A DNA stretch of 64,000 nt, taken from NCBI GenBank assembly GCA_021324575.1, contig JAJPIW010000074.1:1-64000 (forward strand). The letters run 5' to 3'. Every line of letters begins with the position of its first letter. Position 1 is the stretch's first letter. The position numbers were made by a program, and so were the translations under genes. A model generated the notes under the pieces. It worked only from the letters and a program-made list of their open reading frames with translations. It was not told the origin of the DNA and made no database searches. The stretch comes from Intrasporangiaceae bacterium. Its GTDB lineage: Bacteria; Actinomycetota; Actinomycetes; Actinomycetales; Dermatophilaceae. Positions 52,436-62,838 of this stretch are shown here, one piece after another.

Positions 52436-53635
52436 ATGCGAAGCAAACTCCTGGCCGCCACCGCGGCCCTGGCTGCCGCCCTCGGTGCTGCCGCCGCCAT
52501 CCCGACGACGGCCTCTGCCGCTCCGGCGGCCGGTCACGCCAAGGCCCACTCCCAGCGCGTCTGTTCCACGCCGAAGGCCGGCTTCGCCGCCTGTGACGCG
52601 CTGAAGCTGGTCAACGACCAGGGCGCGGCGGTCAACGCGGCCGGGTCGGCCGTCACACCCAAGGCGATCTCCGGCAAGACCCCGGCAAACATCCAGGACG
52701 CCTACAAGCTCGCCGGACTGTCAGCAGGCGGTCGCACGGTGGCCATCGTGGACGCCTACGGCTACCCCAACGCCGAGCGCGACCTCGGGATCTACCGTGC
52801 CCAGTGGGGTCTGTCGGCCTGCACCAAGGCCAACGGCTGTCTCACCATCGTCAACCAGACCGGTGGCACCAAGCCGCCCAGGACCAACGTCGGTTGGGCC
52901 CAGGAACAGGCGCTCGACCTGGATGCCGTGTCGGCCGCGTGCCCGAGCTGCAAGATCCTCCTCGTCCAGGCCACGAGCGCATCGTTCGGCAACTTGGGGA
53001 CGGCCGTCAACTACGCCGCCTCGCGAGGCGTCGCTGCGATCTCCAACAGCTACGGCGGCGGCGACTCGGCCGACTCGAGCTACGGCTCCTACTACAACCA
53101 CTCGGGAGTCGCCGTGACCGCCTCGACGGGTGACAACGGGTACCAAGGCGCCAGCTTCCCGGCCTCCTCGCACTACGTGACTGCCGTCGGTGGCACCTCG
53201 CTCACGGGCTCGTCCAACGCTCGTGGCTGGAACGAGACCGTCTGGAGCGGTGCCGGCTCCGGCTGCACGACGCTCAACGCCGCACCGGCCGGCCAGACCA
53301 GCGCGATGACGAACTGCTCGGGTCGCGCCATGGCGGACGTTTCCGCCGTTGCGGACCCGGCGACCGGGCTCGCCGTCTACGCGCCGACGTCCAGCTCGTC
53401 GTCGTCGTGGGCCCAGTACGGCGGCACGAGCCTGTCCTCGCCGCTTGTCGCCTCGGTCTACGCCCTCTCCGGCAACACGTCCGGCTACGCCAACAACAAG
53501 CCCTACGCCCACCCGAGCGGGCTGTTCGACGTGACCTCCGGCAGCAACGGGCCCTGCGCGAGCTGGTGCTCGGCCAAGACCGGCTGGGACGGCCCGACCG
53601 GCCTGGGGACCCCGAACGGCACCAGCGCCTTCTGA
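52436..53635 (+). CDS. Secreted S53-family (sedolisin-like) serine peptidase
   Basis: A 399-residue exported protein with a signal peptide (about 1-28, cleavage after ASA). The S53 catalytic residues appear as Glu and Asp in AQEQALDLDAV and the nucleophile Ser in YGGTSLSSPLVA; the oxyanion Asp is in TGDNGYQGASFP. The prodomain is short (about residues 29-75), smaller than in classical sedolisins. Cysteine pairs (CTKANGC, CPSC) suggest disulfides. ATG 52436 follows GGAAGGA. The AT-richer upstream 290 bases, shared with divergent tig, probably hold both promoters. A terminator hairpin follows the stop. Confidence 0.88.
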   Translation: MRSKLLAATAALAAALGAAAAIPTTASAAPAAGHAKAHSQRVCSTPKAGFAACDALKLVNDQGAAVNAAGSAVTPKAISGKTPANIQDAYKLAGLSAGGRTVAIVDAYGYPNAERDLGIYRAQWGLSACTKANGCLTIVNQTGGTKPPRTNVGWAQEQALDLDAVSAACPSCKILLVQATSASFGNLGTAVNYAASRGVAAISNSYGGGDSADSSYGSYYNHSGVAVTASTGDNGYQGASFPASSHYVTAVGGTSLTGSSNARGWNETVWSGAGSGCTTLNAAPAGQTSAMTNCSGRAMADVSAVADPATGLAVYAPTSSSSSSWAQYGGTSLSSPLVASVYALSGNTSGYANNKPYAHPSGLFDVTSGSNGPCASWCSAKTGWDGPTGLGTPNGTSAF

Positions 53636-53655
53636 GGCCCCACACCCATCCCGGA

Positions 53656-53688
53656 GCGGCCCGTCACCAGTGCGAGGTGATGGGCCGC
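53656..53688 (+). terminator. Hairpin terminator after the S53 peptidase gene
   Basis: Arms GCGGCCCGTCACC (53656-53668) and GGTGATGGGCCGC (53676-53688) pair with one mismatch around a seven-base loop, 21 bases past the stop. TTCGG follows. A second palindrome is 28 bases further on. Confidence 0.8.
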
Positions 53689-53715
53689 TTCGGTGCAGTC
53701 CGCGCCGGCCGGACA

Positions 53716-53775
53716 TCGAGTGATCACGACATGCGGGCTCCAGATCCTCGACTCCCGAGAGTCGTGATCACTCGA
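53716..53775. repeat. Inverted repeat of the TCGAGTGATCACGAC family, copy 2
   Basis: Arms of 22 bases pair with mismatches only near the loop. The outer 15 bases, TCGAGTGATCACGAC, are identical to the arm of the element at 28534-28593 and here are complemented perfectly. It lies between the convergent S53 and NUDIX genes. Confidence 0.85.
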
Positions 53776-53810
53776 CTCGTCAGGACGGCGCCGTATGCCG
53801 GGCGCGGGCT

Positions 53811-54257
53811 TCAGCGTCTCGCCGACCACTCCCGGAGGGCGGGAAGGACGTGGTCGACCGTCAGCGGTGCGAGCAGCTCGGCACCAGGCCCGGTGCCGTC
53901 GGCAGCCCCCGCGGCGACGGTCACCCAGGCCAGCTCGGCGATCTCGGCACGGGGGCTGACGTCGACCGGCCGCTCGATGACGTGGACGACCGAGTCGACG
54001 ATCGCGCCGGGCTCGTTGGCGGCAGGCGCCTGCCAGTGACCCAGCACCTCGAGCTCTTCGGCGTGCAGGACGAGGCCGACCTCCTCCTCGGCCTCTCGTA
54101 CGGCGGCGGCCAGCGCAGCCTCGCCAGGCTCCAGCTTGCCCCCGGGGAGCATGAAGCGCTCGGTGCCCCGCTTGCGGACGACGAGGAGCCGCCCGGCATC
54201 GAGCACCGCGACGCTGGCAGTGACGAAAACCGTTGCCACGGAAGGGTTGTCAGTCAT
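53811..54257 (-). CDS. NUDIX hydrolase
   Basis: A 148-residue NUDIX protein. The NUDIX box starts at GGKLEPGEAALAAAVREAEE and ends EEVGL, matching Gx5Ex7REUxEExGU. It hydrolyses a nucleoside-diphosphate-linked compound, identity unknown. ATG 54257 is chosen for the family N-terminus (VATVFVTASVAVL). It lies 82 bases downstream of tRNA-Gly on the same strand, so it may be transcribed from beyond the tRNA or from its own promoter. Confidence 0.9.
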   Translation of the reverse strand: MTDNPSVATVFVTASVAVLDAGRLLVVRKRGTERFMLPGGKLEPGEAALAAAVREAEEEVGLVLHAEELEVLGHWQAPAANEPGAIVDSVVHVIERPVDVSPRAEIAELAWVTVAAGAADGTGPGAELLAPLTVDHVLPALREWSARR

Positions 54258-54339
54258 GGAGCGGGCGACTCCTGCGGAAGGACGGGCCGGCACGGCGGGC
54301 TCACCACCCGCGGAGCGGCGGTGAACCCGCCAAGGCCGG

Positions 54340-54410
54340 AGCGGGCGACGAGAATCGAACTCGCGTAGCCAGTTTGGAAGACTGGGGCTCTACCATTGAG
54401 CTACGCCCGC
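54340..54410 (-). tRNA. tRNA-Gly (anticodon TCC)
   Basis: Read on the minus strand, acceptor GCGGGCG pairs with CGCCCGC, and the D-stem GAGC, the anticodon stem CCAGT/ACTGG with loop CTTCCAA (anticodon TCC), and the T-arm with TTCGATTC are all present. The discriminator base is T and CCA is not encoded. It is 71 bases long. Confidence 0.96.
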
Positions 54411-54512
54411 ACGCCCCGCAGCCATCGGGCCGCAGAGCACGCGTTAGCCTAATGCCCGCCCTCGCGGCCGAGGAAATCGACGACGTCGACCACTCTCCCT
54501 CCGCGCGGACGA

Positions 54513-54589
54513 CGGGGTATGGCGCAGGTTGGTAGCGCGTCCGCTTTGGGAGCGGAAGGCCGCCGGTTCAAATCCGGCTACCCCGACCA
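54513..54589 (+). tRNA. tRNA-Pro (anticodon TGG)
   Basis: Acceptor CGGGGTA pairs with TACCCCG. The anticodon stem TCCGC/GCGGA holds loop TTTGGGA (anticodon TGG), and the T-arm contains GGTTCAAATCC. The discriminator A and the CCA end (54587-54589) are encoded. Its last 22 bases overlap, antisense, the 3' end of the PcaB-like gene. Confidence 0.96.
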
Positions 54590-55929
54590 GGTGCTCGCGC
54601 ACCGGTCACGACGGCCCGGGCTCGAGCGGCCGTCTCACGGGCCAGCCGGGCGCTGAGGCCGACGTGGGTTGCCGGGTCGAGCAGTCGTGACAGCTCCGAG
54701 GCGGACAGCGCGGCACCGACGACCGGGTCGTCCCTGAGCAGCTGGTCGAACGCGGCCTCGGTGGTGGACGCCAGGTGAGCCAGATGATGGACGAGGTCGT
54801 GCGCCCGCTGTCGCCCGATGCTCTCGGCGAGCGCCATCATGACCGCCTCCGCACAGATCAGGCCGCCGGTGAGGTCCAGGTTGGCCCGCATCCGGGCCGG
54901 GAACACGCACAGGCCGGACAGGATCTCGTGGAGGTCCCCGAGCGCTCCGACAGCGAGAGTGCAGGCCTGCTCGAGGACCTGCTCCATGAGCGCGGATCGG
55001 GCGCCGTCGACCTCGTGGGACTGGACAACGGCCTCGAGAGCCGTGGGTACCAGCCCCCGCACGCGCGCGCAGGAGGTGACCACGGACCCGCTCCGTTTGG
55101 GGTTGCGCTTCTGCGGCATCGTCGAGCTGCCCACGTCACCGTCGGGGACCGGCTCGGCGAGCTCACCGAACTCGACCGACATCAGCCGAGCCACCTCGTC
55201 GGCCACCGAGCCCGCCGTCGCGCAGGCCAGGCCCAGCACACAGACGAGCTCGGCGAACGGGTCGACGATATTGCGTGACGGGACTGGCATCGGCAACAGC
55301 CCGAGGCGGGCGGCCACGGCGGCCTGGACCTCGGGCCCACGCTCCCCCATCGCCGCGAAGGTCCCTGCGGCGCCCCCGGTCATGCACGTCAGCACGCGCG
55401 GCGCGCACTCGGCCAGACGCTCCAGATCATGCAGGAAGGCATCGACCCAGGCCGAGACTTTCAGTCCGAAGGTGATCGGAACCGCCTGCTGCCCGTGGGT
55501 GCGTCCGGCCATGACCGTCTCGGCATACTCCTCGGCGAGGTCGGCCAGGACACCGACGATCCTGCGCAGCAGGTCCTCGACCCCGTCGACCACGACCCGC
55601 AGCGCCAGCGACTCGCTCGTCTGCTGGATGTTCTGGGTGGTTGCGCCCCAGTGGACCCAGCCGCCCGCCTCAGGTCCGGACAGGGCGGCCAGCCCGGCCA
55701 CGAGGGGCACGAGGGAGTGACCGGTCCGAGCCTCCTCCCGCAGCAGCTCGGCGTCGTCGAACAGCTCCAGGTGCGCCACCGCGGCGATGCGGTCCGCTGC
55801 CTCCACCGGCACGATGCCGACCGCCGCCTGGGCCAAGGCGAGCGCGGACTCGACGTCGAGCTGACGCTGGAGCCGGCTCGGCCGGCCGAAGAGAGCGGCC
55901 ACGTCGGAGTGGCTGAACGGTTCGGTCAT
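54568..55929 (-). CDS. PcaB-like lyase (3-carboxy-cis,cis-muconate cycloisomerase family)
   Basis: A 453-residue member of the fumarase/aspartase superfamily. The signature GSSTMPQKRNP is at about residues 270-280, with HWGATTQNIQQTSESL and MAGRTHGQQAVPITFGLKVS in the usual order. The closest fit is PcaB, which acts in protocatechuate breakdown, but no other pca genes are here, so adenylosuccinate-lyase-like roles remain possible. ATG 55929 overlaps the trmB stop by four bases. The stop codon lies inside the antisense tRNA-Pro gene, so the last residues (GRGSRI) are encoded opposite the tRNA. Confidence 0.82.
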   Translation of the reverse strand: MTEPFSHSDVAALFGRPSRLQRQLDVESALALAQAAVGIVPVEAADRIAAVAHLELFDDAELLREEARTGHSLVPLVAGLAALSGPEAGGWVHWGATTQNIQQTSESLALRVVVDGVEDLLRRIVGVLADLAEEYAETVMAGRTHGQQAVPITFGLKVSAWVDAFLHDLERLAECAPRVLTCMTGGAAGTFAAMGERGPEVQAAVAARLGLLPMPVPSRNIVDPFAELVCVLGLACATAGSVADEVARLMSVEFGELAEPVPDGDVGSSTMPQKRNPKRSGSVVTSCARVRGLVPTALEAVVQSHEVDGARSALMEQVLEQACTLAVGALGDLHEILSGLCVFPARMRANLDLTGGLICAEAVMMALAESIGRQRAHDLVHHLAHLASTTEAAFDQLLRDDPVVGAALSASELSRLLDPATHVGLSARLARETAARARAVVTGARAPGRGSRI

Positions 55930-56609
55930 CCACCCATCGTGCCGCGCCGTGCCCGGATCTCGGCGATCGCCCTGCCCGCCGCTCGGCCCTTGGCCTCGAA
56001 CCCGTCCGTCGGCCGCCAAGCGGGCCGCTCCCCCACGGTGACGTCGAAGCCGCCGTGTGCAGCCAGCTGGGCCAGGGCGTGGGCGGCATATGCGCCCTGG
56101 TCGGTCGCGATGAGCAGGACGCCGCCGGGCACCAGCCGGTCGCGCACGAGATCGAGGGTGTGGGCCGTCACGAAGCGCCGCTTGGCGTGCTTGGACTTGG
56201 GCCAGGGGTCGGGGAAGAACAGGTGCACCGCCGTGAGCGACCCGGGGGCGATCCGGTCGGTCAGCAGCGGCACGGCGTCGCCGAGGTGGACCCGCAGGTT
56301 CGGCACCCCGGCTACCTCGGCCGCGGCGAGCATCCGGGCGATCCCGGGCGTGTGGACGTCTACGGCGAGGAGGTCGTGATCGGGATGCTCCGCGGCAAAC
56401 GCGATGGCGGACGCGCCGTGACCGCAACCGACCTCGAGGACGAGCGGTGCCACACGCCCGAACGCCGCGAGGGGACGCAGCGGTCCCTCCGGTATGCCGC
56501 GGAGCGGCAGGAAACGGGCCATCCGGTCCTCGGTGAGGGCCGAGAGGCGGCCGCGGCGCGCGGCATACGACCTGACCCAGGTGGGCCGGTCCAGATCGGT
56601 CCCGGTCAT
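55926..56609 (-). CDS. trmB: tRNA (guanine-N7-)-methyltransferase TrmB
   Basis: A 227-residue SAM-dependent methyltransferase with LVLEVGCGHGASAIAFA as motif I and the TrmB signature HLFFPDPWPKSKHAKRR. It methylates G46 in the variable loop of tRNAs. ATG 56609 begins at a family-like N-terminus (RPTWVRSYAARRGRLS). It is followed, overlapping, by the PcaB-like gene. The phosphatase gene ends 11 bases before it. Confidence 0.95.
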   Translation of the reverse strand: MTGTDLDRPTWVRSYAARRGRLSALTEDRMARFLPLRGIPEGPLRPLAAFGRVAPLVLEVGCGHGASAIAFAAEHPDHDLLAVDVHTPGIARMLAAAEVAGVPNLRVHLGDAVPLLTDRIAPGSLTAVHLFFPDPWPKSKHAKRRFVTAHTLDLVRDRLVPGGVLLIATDQGAYAAHALAQLAAHGGFDVTVGERPAWRPTDGFEAKGRAAGRAIAEIRARRGTMGG

Positions 56610-56619
56610 CGGTCGCTCG

Positions 56620-57753
56620 TCAGTCCCACGAGACGAGGACCACGGCCCGGTCGTCGCCGTCGCCGGACCGGGCCGCCCGGCAGATCTCGGCGGGCAGCCC
56701 CTTGAAGCCGCCGGCTCTGCTCGCCGCCACCCCGAGCATCCGGTCGACGCCGTCGGCGAGGTCGTGGGAGCGGGTCTCGATGACCCCGTCGGTGTAGAGG
56801 AGGACCGCGTCGCCGTGGCCGAGCTGGCCCTTGAACCGCTTGAAGGCGGCCGCCTCGATGACGCCGAGCAGCGGACCGCTGGTTCCCTCGAGCATCGACC
56901 AGCGGCCCGAGCCGGCGAGGTACTGGGCGGCCGGCGGGTGCCCCGCACAGCCGAGGTCGAACTCACCGGTGATCAGGTCGACCGCGAGGTGGACGCAGGT
57001 GGCGAAGCCCTCGGTCCACTGCTGGCGCAGGAGGTACTTGTTGGCCGCCACGAGGAACTCCTCCGGCCGCACCGACCCGAGCAGCCCGCCGAAGGCGCCG
57101 GAGAGCAGCAGCGCCCGGGTGCCCGCCTTGGTCCCCTTGCCGCTCACGTCGACGAGGACGAGCTCGAGCTGCTTGCCGTCGCGGGACAGGTTGGTGAGCA
57201 GGAAGTCACCGGAGAACGAGTTGCCGTATGCCGAGTTGAGCGCGGCCTCCGCGTACCAGCCGTGCGGGAGAGCGGGCAGCTCGCCGCCCGCGCGCAGCCG
57301 GTCCCGCAGGTCGACGAACATCTGCTCACCGGCGACGCCGGTGACGCCGAGCCGGTCCCGTGAGGCCGACACCCACAGCATGAACCCCATGACGACCATC
57401 TGGGCCGCCACCGCAAAGCCCCACATCCGGAACTGCGACGGCCCCTCGATGCTCGTCACGAACGTCCAGACGAGCAGGTACGCGTAGAAGGCGACGGTCG
57501 GCAACGGCCTCAGGAAGAGCCCGGCGAGGACGATGAACGGGCTGAGCAGGGAGATCGTCGGCAGCCGGCCCGGGTAGAGCAGCTGGAAGACCCCGAAGGC
57601 CGTGACGACCGTCATCAGCCCGATGAGGTAGACCAGCGTCAGGTGCCTGCGGACAGGCGCCATCACCGATCCGATCCGCCGCTGAAAGCGGCGGACGATG
57701 CCAGGGCGGCCGTGCCGGATCACGACATTCGGTGCCTGTGGTGGTGGGTTCAA
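56620..57753 (-). CDS. Membrane-bound PP2C/SpoIIE-type phosphatase
   Basis: A 377-residue protein with about four membrane helices (residues about 38-130) followed by a SpoIIE/RsbU-like Ser/Thr phosphatase domain. GNSFSGDFLLTNL and VDVSGKGTKAGTRALLL hold the first metal-binding aspartates, CAGHPPAAQYL is conserved, and VLLYTDGVIETRS and GDGDDRAVVLVSWD end the domain. Such proteins dephosphorylate anti-sigma-factor antagonists in stress signalling. The start is uncertain (TTG 57753, or an internal ATG at MAPVRRHLTLVYL). Bases 57754-57960 hold no gene that I recognise. Confidence 0.9.
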   Translation of the reverse strand: MNPPPQAPNVVIRHGRPGIVRRFQRRIGSVMAPVRRHLTLVYLIGLMTVVTAFGVFQLLYPGRLPTISLLSPFIVLAGLFLRPLPTVAFYAYLLVWTFVTSIEGPSQFRMWGFAVAAQMVVMGFMLWVSASRDRLGVTGVAGEQMFVDLRDRLRAGGELPALPHGWYAEAALNSAYGNSFSGDFLLTNLSRDGKQLELVLVDVSGKGTKAGTRALLLSGAFGGLLGSVRPEEFLVAANKYLLRQQWTEGFATCVHLAVDLITGEFDLGCAGHPPAAQYLAGSGRWSMLEGTSGPLLGVIEAAAFKRFKGQLGHGDAVLLYTDGVIETRSHDLADGVDRMLGVAASRAGGFKGLPAEICRAARSGDGDDRAVVLVSWD

Positions 57754-57960
57754 CGGGTCGACCTAGGTGTGATCGTCAGTCCCGCTACTACGGGCGGCTT
57801 GTCGACCGAGACTAGCTCAGCGCCCCATGGGGGGTCCTAACCCAACCTGCGCAAACGGTGCCAATCGGGCGTTTCCGGAGAGTTCCCCGGTGCGGGCGGG
57901 AGCAACCTCGGCCAAATGGGTGAGGCCGGTGGCACTGCGGTACCGCCGGCGCGCGCCACC

Positions 57961-58629
57961 TCAGTCGAAGATCGGGCCGACCCGGCGGCTGCGCTTGAGC
58001 TCGTAGAAGCCGGGGATCCCGGCGACGAGGACGCACCCGTCCCACAACCGGCCGGCCGCCTCACCCTTGGGGGCCGGGGTGACGACCGGGCCGAAGAAGG
58101 CCTCGCCGGCCACCGCGATGACCGGCGTGCCCACCTCGTCACCGACCAGGTCGATCGCGCGCTGGTGCGAGGCCCGCAGGAGGTCGTCGACCTCGTCGGT
58201 GTCGGCGAACCGGATCAGGTCGGCGGGCAGGCCCACGTCGGCGAGTCCGCCGATGGTGGCGTCGCGGTAGTCCTCCTTGCCCAAGTGGATGCGGGTGCCG
58301 ATCGCGTCATAGAGCGGCTTGACGACCTCCTGGCCGTGCTCTCGCTGGGCCGCGATGACGACCCGGACCGGTGCCCAAGCCTTGTCCATCATGGCGCGGT
58401 AGTTCTCGGGCAGGTCGCGGCCCTCGTTGAGGACGGCGAGGCTCATGACCGACCAGGTGACGTCGACCGGGCGGATCTTCTCGACCTCGATCATCCAGCG
58501 GGAGGTCATCCAGGCCCACGGACAGAGCGGGTCGAACCAGAACTCGGCCTGCTGGCGGGCGGTGTCTCGGGCGATGGTCGCGGGTGCGTGACTCGTCGTG
58601 GCGTCGACGATCGGTGTGTCAAGGCTCAT
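57961..58629 (-). CDS. DsbA-family, mycothiol-dependent nitroreductase-like protein
   Basis: A 222-residue thioredoxin-fold protein of the actinobacterial DsbA-like (Rv2466c-type) group. FWFDPLCPWAWMTSRWM gives the active site as Cys-Pro-Trp-Ala: the second cysteine of the CPWC of Rv2466c is absent, so the enzyme would depend on external mycothiol to complete its cycle. GTPVIAVAGEAFFGPVV supplies the cis-proline loop. ATG 58629. It is divergent from pepN with a 142-base gap. Confidence 0.85.
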   Translation of the reverse strand: MSLDTPIVDATTSHAPATIARDTARQQAEFWFDPLCPWAWMTSRWMIEVEKIRPVDVTWSVMSLAVLNEGRDLPENYRAMMDKAWAPVRVVIAAQREHGQEVVKPLYDAIGTRIHLGKEDYRDATIGGLADVGLPADLIRFADTDEVDDLLRASHQRAIDLVGDEVGTPVIAVAGEAFFGPVVTPAPKGEAAGRLWDGCVLVAGIPGFYELKRSRRVGPIFD

Positions 58630-58771
58630 GGCAAGAGCCAAGCACCAATCGCCCGACATTGTTCCCGGGGGGTCACCGTAGCCGTGGGAGGATGTCGCGT
58701 CGTCTGCCACGAACAGACTCGCATGCACCCGCTGGTGCACCCCACCCGAAGCCACCGCCAAGGAGACCACC

Positions 58772-61324
<2,553 letters not shown>

Positions 61325-61327
61325 TCT

Positions 61328-62197
61328 GTGGGCACGGAAGCACTGCGCAACCTCACCTGGGACGACGTGAGCTCCTGGTTCCTCGGCGACGGGCTGCGGA
61401 TCCTCGTCACGCTGGTCGTCGCCGTCGTCCTGCGCTGGCTGGCGCACCGGTTCATCCGGCGGGTCGTGCGGGTGACGACCGAGCGGGTGATGCCGGACAG
61501 CGAGGCCCGTGACCGCCACGTCGCTCGCGCCCGGACGATGGGCGCCCTGTTGCAGAGCATCGTCACCTGCTCGGTGGCGGCGGTCGCGCTCATCACGGTC
61601 CTCGGGCTGCTGGGCATCCCGCTCGCCCCACTCCTCGCGTCCGCCGGGGTCGGCGGTGTGGCGCTCGGCTTCGGCGCCCAGAGCCTGGTCAAGGACTTCC
61701 TCTCCGGCGTCTTCATGATCCTGGAGGACCAGTACGGCGTCGGCGACGTCATCGACACCGGCGAGGTGATCGGCACGGTCGAGGATGTCACCCTCCGGGT
61801 CACCAAGATCCGCGACGCCAACGGCGTGGCCTGGTACGTCCGCAACGGTGAGATCGTCCGGGTCGGCAACAAGTCCCAGGGCTGGTCGACCGCGATCGTC
61901 GACGTGGCCATCGCCTACACAGAGAGCGTCGAGCGCGCGGTCCCGGTCATCCGGGACGCCGCGGAGGCGATGTACGCCGACCCGGCCTGGAAGGACCTGA
62001 TGATCGACGCGCCGGAGGTCGTGGGCATCGAGTCGATGACCGGCGCGTCCGTGACGATCCGGACCATCGTCAAGTGCCACCCCCAGCAGAACCTCCCCGT
62101 CCAGCGCGAGCTCCGCGAGCGGGTGAAGCACGCCCTGGACGCGGCCGGTGTCAAGGCTCCGCCTCCCGTCCTGCCCTTCGGCGGGCCGCGCCCCTGA
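61328..62197 (+). CDS. Small-conductance mechanosensitive channel (MscS family)
   Basis: A 289-residue protein with three hydrophobic helices (about 14-35, 75-96 and 100-120). The pore-lining helix is LLASAGVGGVALGFGAQSLV, followed by the MscS beta-domain segment FMILEDQYGVGDVID. It opens under membrane stretch to release solutes. GTG 61328 begins 3 bases after pepN. A strong inverted repeat starts at its stop codon. Confidence 0.92.
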   Translation: MGTEALRNLTWDDVSSWFLGDGLRILVTLVVAVVLRWLAHRFIRRVVRVTTERVMPDSEARDRHVARARTMGALLQSIVTCSVAAVALITVLGLLGIPLAPLLASAGVGGVALGFGAQSLVKDFLSGVFMILEDQYGVGDVIDTGEVIGTVEDVTLRVTKIRDANGVAWYVRNGEIVRVGNKSQGWSTAIVDVAIAYTESVERAVPVIRDAAEAMYADPAWKDLMIDAPEVVGIESMTGASVTIRTIVKCHPQQNLPVQRELRERVKHALDAAGVKAPPPVLPFGGPRP

Positions 62198-62249
62198 TCG
62201 TTGGAGGTGAACGCACGCGTCCTGGCGCGTCCGTGCACCTCCAACCATC
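62196..62249. repeat. Long inverted repeat after mscS
   Basis: Arms of about 24 bases (from GATCGTTGGAGGTG at 62196 and CACCTCCAACCATC ending at 62249) pair with four mismatches around a short loop near 62220-62225. It starts inside the mscS stop codon. It probably terminates the pepN-mscS message before the globin gene, whose start is 27 bases beyond. Confidence 0.8.
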
Positions 62250-62275
62250 GGCGGGACACCTGAGAGAATGGGCGG

Positions 62276-62683
62276 GTGACCGACCCGACGCCGCCCGCCG
62301 CGGCCGCCGCTCCGACGTTCTTCGACCAGGTGGGGGGACACGACACCTTCGCCCGGCTCGTCCACGCCTTCTACCAGGGGGTCGCGGGCGACCCGGTCCT
62401 GCGGGCGTTGTACCCCGAGGAGGACCTCGGCCCGGCCGAGCGACGACTGCGGATGTTCCTCGAGCAGTACTGGGGCGGCCCGACGACGTACTCCCAGGAG
62501 CGCGGTCACCCACGCCTGCGGATGCGGCACAACCCGTATGCCGTGACCATCGACCAGCGCGACCGCTGGCTGCGGCACATGATGGCGGCCGTCGACACCC
62601 TCGACCTGGACGAAGCCCACGACCACGCCCTGCGCGACTACCTCGAACGCGCCGCCTTCATGCTCGTCAACACGCCCGACTGA
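62276..62683 (+). CDS. glbO: Group II truncated haemoglobin (trHbO-like)
   Basis: A 135-residue globin. [19 protein letters not shown] opens the fold, [20 protein letters not shown] contains the conserved Trp/Tyr region, and [18 protein letters not shown] gives the proximal His region, as in mycobacterial GlbO. It binds oxygen or nitric oxide through haem in the cytoplasm. GTG 62276. Bases 62684-62838 form the promoter region of the next gene and carry a GTTGAC/GTCAAC inverted repeat near 62731-62755. Confidence 0.93.
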   Translation: MTDPTPPAAAAAPTFFDQVGGHDTFARLVHAFYQGVAGDPVLRALYPEEDLGPAERRLRMFLEQYWGGPTTYSQERGHPRLRMRHNPYAVTIDQRDRWLRHMMAAVDTLDLDEAHDHALRDYLERAAFMLVNTPD

Positions 62684-62838
62684 GCCAGGACCGGGCTCCC
62701 GCGCGGCCCCGCCCCATCTACAGTCCACCCGTTGACAACCCGCGCAATCGTCAACTCACCGACACTTCACCCGGTCGCTCGCCCGACCGGTGGATCCGGC
62801 TTGGCCGACGCACCCGGCATACGGAAGGATCGTCGTCC

